Shown: one piece after another, positions 7,552-8,138 of the stretch
Position numbering within the stretch: the first letter of the stretch is position 1
How the letters are laid out: each line of letters starts with the position of its first letter
Source: an uncultured Bacilli bacterium
Lineage (GTDB): Bacteria; Bacillota_I; Bacilli_A; RF39; UBA660
Reading direction: 5' to 3'
DNA length: 8,138 nucleotides
NCBI GenBank assembly: GCA_934101445.1
Contig: CAKORQ010000033.1
Span: 1 to 8,138, forward strand
The notes under the pieces: model-generated
What the model was told of the DNA's origin: nothing
Databases searched by the model: none
Seen by the model: only the letters and a program-made list of their open reading frames with translations
Program-made: the position numbers and the translations under genes

Positions 7552-7565
7552 TTTTTAACTTAATG

Positions 7566-7593
7566 AAAAGCCCAGTTAATTCTGGACTTTTTT
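7566..7593 (+). terminator. Rho-independent terminator of pyruvate kinase
   Basis: Fourteen nt after the pyk stop, AAAAGCCCAG pairs with CTGGACTTTT around a TTAATT loop, with a single C-A mismatch, and runs into a T-tract at 7588-7593. The A-tract on the left makes it potentially usable in both directions. Confidence 0.8.
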
Positions 7594-7623
7594 ATTGTGC
7601 AAAATCTTTTTCAATTCCAATCT

Positions 7624-7651
7624 AAAAAAATTAGAAGTTTTTCACCTCTAA
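7624..7651 (-). terminator. Rho-independent terminator of the AddA-like gene
   Basis: On the minus strand TTAGAGG (7651-7645) pairs with CTTCTAA (7637-7631) over seven pairs including a G-U wobble. The 7-nt loop is A-rich and seven Us follow (7630-7624). The stem begins at the base after the stop codon of the gene ending at 7652. It faces the pyk terminator, so the two convergent genes are separated on both sides. Confidence 0.8.
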
Positions 7652-8138
7652 TTAAATATTTAAATCAACTAAATTACTATCCATAATTGAATACAAATAG
7701 CATTGAACTGGTAAATTAGTCATTTCTAAAATATAATTTTTATAACCTTTTAACTGTTCTAAATAAGCAGCATCAGTAGTATGTTTTAACTTATAATCAA
7801 CAATAATAGCCTTATCCCTCTTAATAATTAGTAAATCAATAATGCCATGATTCTCTCTATCACCATTATTATAAATAAATTCATATTCTTTATAAATTTC
7901 TTTACTATCATTTAAAATGCCAGTATTAATAAATTTTTCTATACAATTAACTTCAAAAGCATTAAAATCTTTATAATCAGGATTACTAAAATCAGTTATT
8001 TCAAATAAATAATGCATACGTAACCCAAAATCAATATTTTTTTGTTCTTCTTTACTTCTTAAAGTACTAGTAACTTTAGAAAAATGACTATTTTCTATTT
8101 TTTTACTATCAGGAATATACTCATCTACGGTGATAATC
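7652..8138 (-). CDS. AddA/RecB-like PD-(D/E)XK nuclease domain, C-terminal part of a helicase-nuclease (partial)
   Basis: The last 161 residues of a protein whose N-terminal part lies beyond the right edge. The frame is open to the edge, so the internal ATG at 8017 is not the real start. All signature elements of the RecB-family nuclease are visible, counted from the edge: the helical H of FGLRMHYLFE (H42, E46), the KEYEF strand (E84/E86), the metal-binding D101 in GIIDLL, the core VDYKLK (D114 and K116), and the QLKGY helix (Q128, Y132) typical of RecB/AddAB nucleases. No iron-sulfur cysteine set is visible, as expected for AddA rather than AddB. The domain digests DNA ends during double-strand-break repair. 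The most likely full protein is a UvrD-type helicase with this nuclease at its C-terminus (AddA-like). A stand-alone Cas4- or RecB-like nuclease cannot be excluded without the missing part, so no gene symbol is assigned. Confidence 0.8.
   Translation of the reverse strand, partial: IITVDEYIPDSKKIENSHFSKVTSTLRSKEEQKNIDFGLRMHYLFEITDFSNPDYKDFNAFEVNCIEKFINTGILNDSKEIYKEYEFIYNNGDRENHGIIDLLIIKRDKAIIVDYKLKHTTDAAYLEQLKGYKNYILEMTNLPVQCYLYSIMDSNLVDLNI

Noticed and set aside
7652..8017. Stand-alone 121-aa nuclease starting at ATG 8017
   Set aside because: The frame is open upstream to the window edge. The conserved FGLRMH segment crosses this ATG, so it is an internal Met of a longer protein.

Overview
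The window comes from a very AT-rich genome with short intergenic gaps. All recognisable genes look like those of low-GC Firmicutes or a related, probably uncultured, Bacilli/Mollicutes-like lineage. The 16 Trp codons I could place in the intact genes (13 in the large ATPase gene, two in pyruvate kinase, one in the left-edge gene) all appear as TGG. No intact frame is interrupted by TGA. The standard bacterial code (table 11) therefore fits, and the TGA=Trp code of Mycoplasma/Spiroplasma does not. The exact taxon cannot be named from this window.

Layout: (1) Positions 1-5519, minus strand, hold a tight three-gene unit of a type VIIb (ESX/Ess-like) secretion system. It is read right to left as essC (1520 aa, FHA-TM-TM-FtsK/SpoIIIE ATPase), then an EsaB/YukD-like ubiquitin-fold protein overlapping the essC end, then, 12 nt later, a WXG100-like helical protein that runs off the left edge. 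(2) Positions 5520-6111 hold no intact gene. They contain a decayed minus-strand gene of the AAA ATPase/DUF4143 family with stops and frame changes, a minus-strand terminator-like hairpin, a weak essC promoter candidate and the pyruvate kinase promoter. (3) Positions 6148-7551, plus strand, carry pyruvate kinase as a single-gene unit with its own promoter and terminator. (4) Positions 7566-7651 hold two terminators facing each other. (5) Positions 7652-8138, minus strand, carry the C-terminal RecB-type nuclease domain of an AddA-like helicase-nuclease cut by the right edge.

How the genes work together: EssC is the motor and substrate-recognition ATPase of the secretion channel, EsaB is a small cytosolic accessory protein, and the WXG-like protein is a candidate substrate or helical component. 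The other expected parts (EsaA, EssA, EssB and a short EsxA) are not in the window and, if present, probably lie beyond the left edge in the same operon. Having essC first, followed by esaB and a long WXG-like protein, differs from the well-known Staphylococcus and Bacillus orders. That makes the left flank the most promising place for undescribed effectors. Pyruvate kinase and the AddA-like gene are ordinary housekeeping neighbours.
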